Shown: piece by piece, positions 6,118 to 6,906 of the stretch
Position numbering within the stretch: the first letter of the stretch is position 1
How the letters are laid out: every line of letters starts with the position of its first letter
NCBI GenBank assembly: GCA_021323255.1
Contig: JAJTCL010000141.1
Coordinates: 1-6,906, forward strand
Reading direction: 5' to 3'
From: Propionibacteriaceae bacterium
GTDB taxonomy: Bacteria > Actinomycetota > Actinomycetes > Propionibacteriales > Propionibacteriaceae
DNA length: 6,906 bases
Position numbers and translations under genes: made by a program
The notes under the pieces: model-generated
Databases searched by the model: none
The model's input: only the letters and a program-made list of their open reading frames with translations
Told to the model about the DNA's origin: nothing

Positions 6118-6906
6118 GTGACTGAGACTTCAGCTCAGAGACCTGCGATCGACTTCTCGACCTTCGACCCAGACGTCCGCATACAAGATGATCTTTTCCG
6201 TCATGTGAACGGGATGTGGCTGAACACGACGGAGATTCCGGCCGACAAGCCACTGACCGGCGCCTTCATGGAACTGCGTGATCAAGCTGAAGCGGCAGTA
6301 CGCGACATCATCACCACACTTGAGGGTGGTGAGCCTGGCTCGGACGAAGCTCGGATCGCCGACCTGTACGCCAGCTTTATGGACGAGGACGCTGCGGAGC
6401 GAGCCGGCGCCGGGCCGATTCTGCCGCTGCTGGCCGCGATCGATTCCGTGGAGACTCTGCAAGACCTCACCCGTGTAGTGGCTGGCTTCGCGCGTCAGGC
6501 GGTGCCGGGGTTGGTAGCCCTGCAGGCAGAGCCTGACCCAGGCGATCCGAACCGGTATGTGATGTTTGCCGGGCAAAGTGGATTGGGTCTTCCGGACGAG
6601 GAGTACTACCGTCTCGACGCGTACACCGAGATCCGCACGCAGTATCAGGCACACGTCGCGACATCCTTTGCGCTTGTTGGCATCGAGGATTCGCAGGCTC
6701 AAGCGCAGCAGGTATTCGATCTTGAGACTGAGATTGCGGCGACCCACTGGGACAAGGTGAAATGCCGAGACCTCCGGCTGATGTACAACCTGATGAGCCT
6801 TGAGGACTTCGCGGCCAGCTGTCCCGGTCTGCACTGGCGGGAGTTTCTGGCGGGAGGTGATATTGCCGAGGAGAAGATGGCTGAGCTGGTGGCGATGCAG
6901 CCGTCC
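6118..6906 (+). CDS. M13-family (neprilysin/PepO/Zmp1-like) zinc metallopeptidase, N-terminal part
   Basis: The first 263 residues of a gene that runs off the right edge; full members are about 650-700 residues, so the catalytic HExxH and downstream zinc ligand lie outside the window. The visible part is the helical M13 N-terminal domain. It has the opening block DDLFRHVNGMWLNTTEIPADK (residues 24-44), then ELRDQAEAAVRDII, and the hallmark QSGLGLPDEEYY (153-164). There is no signal peptide or transmembrane helix, so a cytoplasmic oligopeptidase or an unconventionally exported Zmp1-like enzyme is likely. The start is GTG 6118: an in-frame TAG at 6106-6108 closes the frame upstream, and no other in-frame start exists near it. 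No good Shine-Dalgarno is seen at normal spacing; GAGGAGG (6073-6079) is 38 bases away. The frame stays open to the last base. Confidence 0.92.
   Translation, partial: MTETSAQRPAIDFSTFDPDVRIQDDLFRHVNGMWLNTTEIPADKPLTGAFMELRDQAEAAVRDIITTLEGGEPGSDEARIADLYASFMDEDAAERAGAGPILPLLAAIDSVETLQDLTRVVAGFARQAVPGLVALQAEPDPGDPNRYVMFAGQSGLGLPDEEYYRLDAYTEIRTQYQAHVATSFALVGIEDSQAQAQQVFDLETEIAATHWDKVKCRDLRLMYNLMSLEDFAASCPGLHWREFLAGGDIAEEKMAELVAMQPS

Noticed and set aside
6130..6834. Minus-strand ORF of 234 codons near the right edge
   Set aside because: It is antisense to the M13 peptidase frame, which carries the VNGMW and QSGLGLPD hallmarks. No motif is seen in the antisense product.
1..6906. tRNA, rRNA, CRISPR arrays, insertion sequences or att sites
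   Set aside because: I saw no regularly spaced repeats, no transposase or integrase signatures, no terminal inverted repeats with target duplications, and no tRNA-like cloverleaf or CCA-ended stretch.

Overview
The window looks like chromosomal DNA of a high-GC Gram-positive bacterium (Actinomycetota). Codon third positions are strongly G/C. Several starts are GTG and several gene junctions are GTGA overlaps. The KorA/KorB pair has the fused two-subunit form known from mycobacteria and streptomycetes, and the small membrane protein is of a Pro/Gly/Tyr-rich actinobacterial type. I cannot fix the genus from the sequence.

Layout. On the minus strand, reading from 1480 down to 139, three short genes form a tightly coupled operon: a NuoB-like subunit (N2-type iron-sulfur protein), a NuoC-like subunit and a NuoI-like 2x[4Fe-4S] subunit. 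Both internal junctions are 4-base GTGA overlaps. Positions 1-101 hold no convincing gene; 102-141 is an imperfect 20-base tandem repeat that includes the stop of the last gene. A 148-base divergent intergenic region (1481-1628) separates this operon from korA and korB on the plus strand. These encode the two subunits of a 2-oxoacid (probably 2-oxoglutarate):ferredoxin oxidoreductase and are also joined by a GTGA overlap. After a 116-base gap comes a 426-residue single-pass membrane protein of unknown function (4762-6042). After a further 75 bases, a cytoplasmic-looking M13-family metallopeptidase starts at 6118 and runs off the right edge.

How the genes may work together. KorAB oxidises a 2-oxoacid and reduces ferredoxin. 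The NuoI-like protein carries the two [4Fe-4S] clusters that accept low-potential electrons in complex I-like and Ech-like enzymes, and NuoB carries the terminal N2-type cluster. The divergent pairing therefore suggests a ferredoxin-fed, complex I-like electron-transfer arm supplied by KorAB. The odd point is that NuoD (49-kDa/large subunit) and all membrane subunits are missing from between and upstream of these genes. They must lie to the left of the window or elsewhere in the genome, or the module is reduced. The membrane protein and the peptidase look like ordinary neighbours with no evident link.
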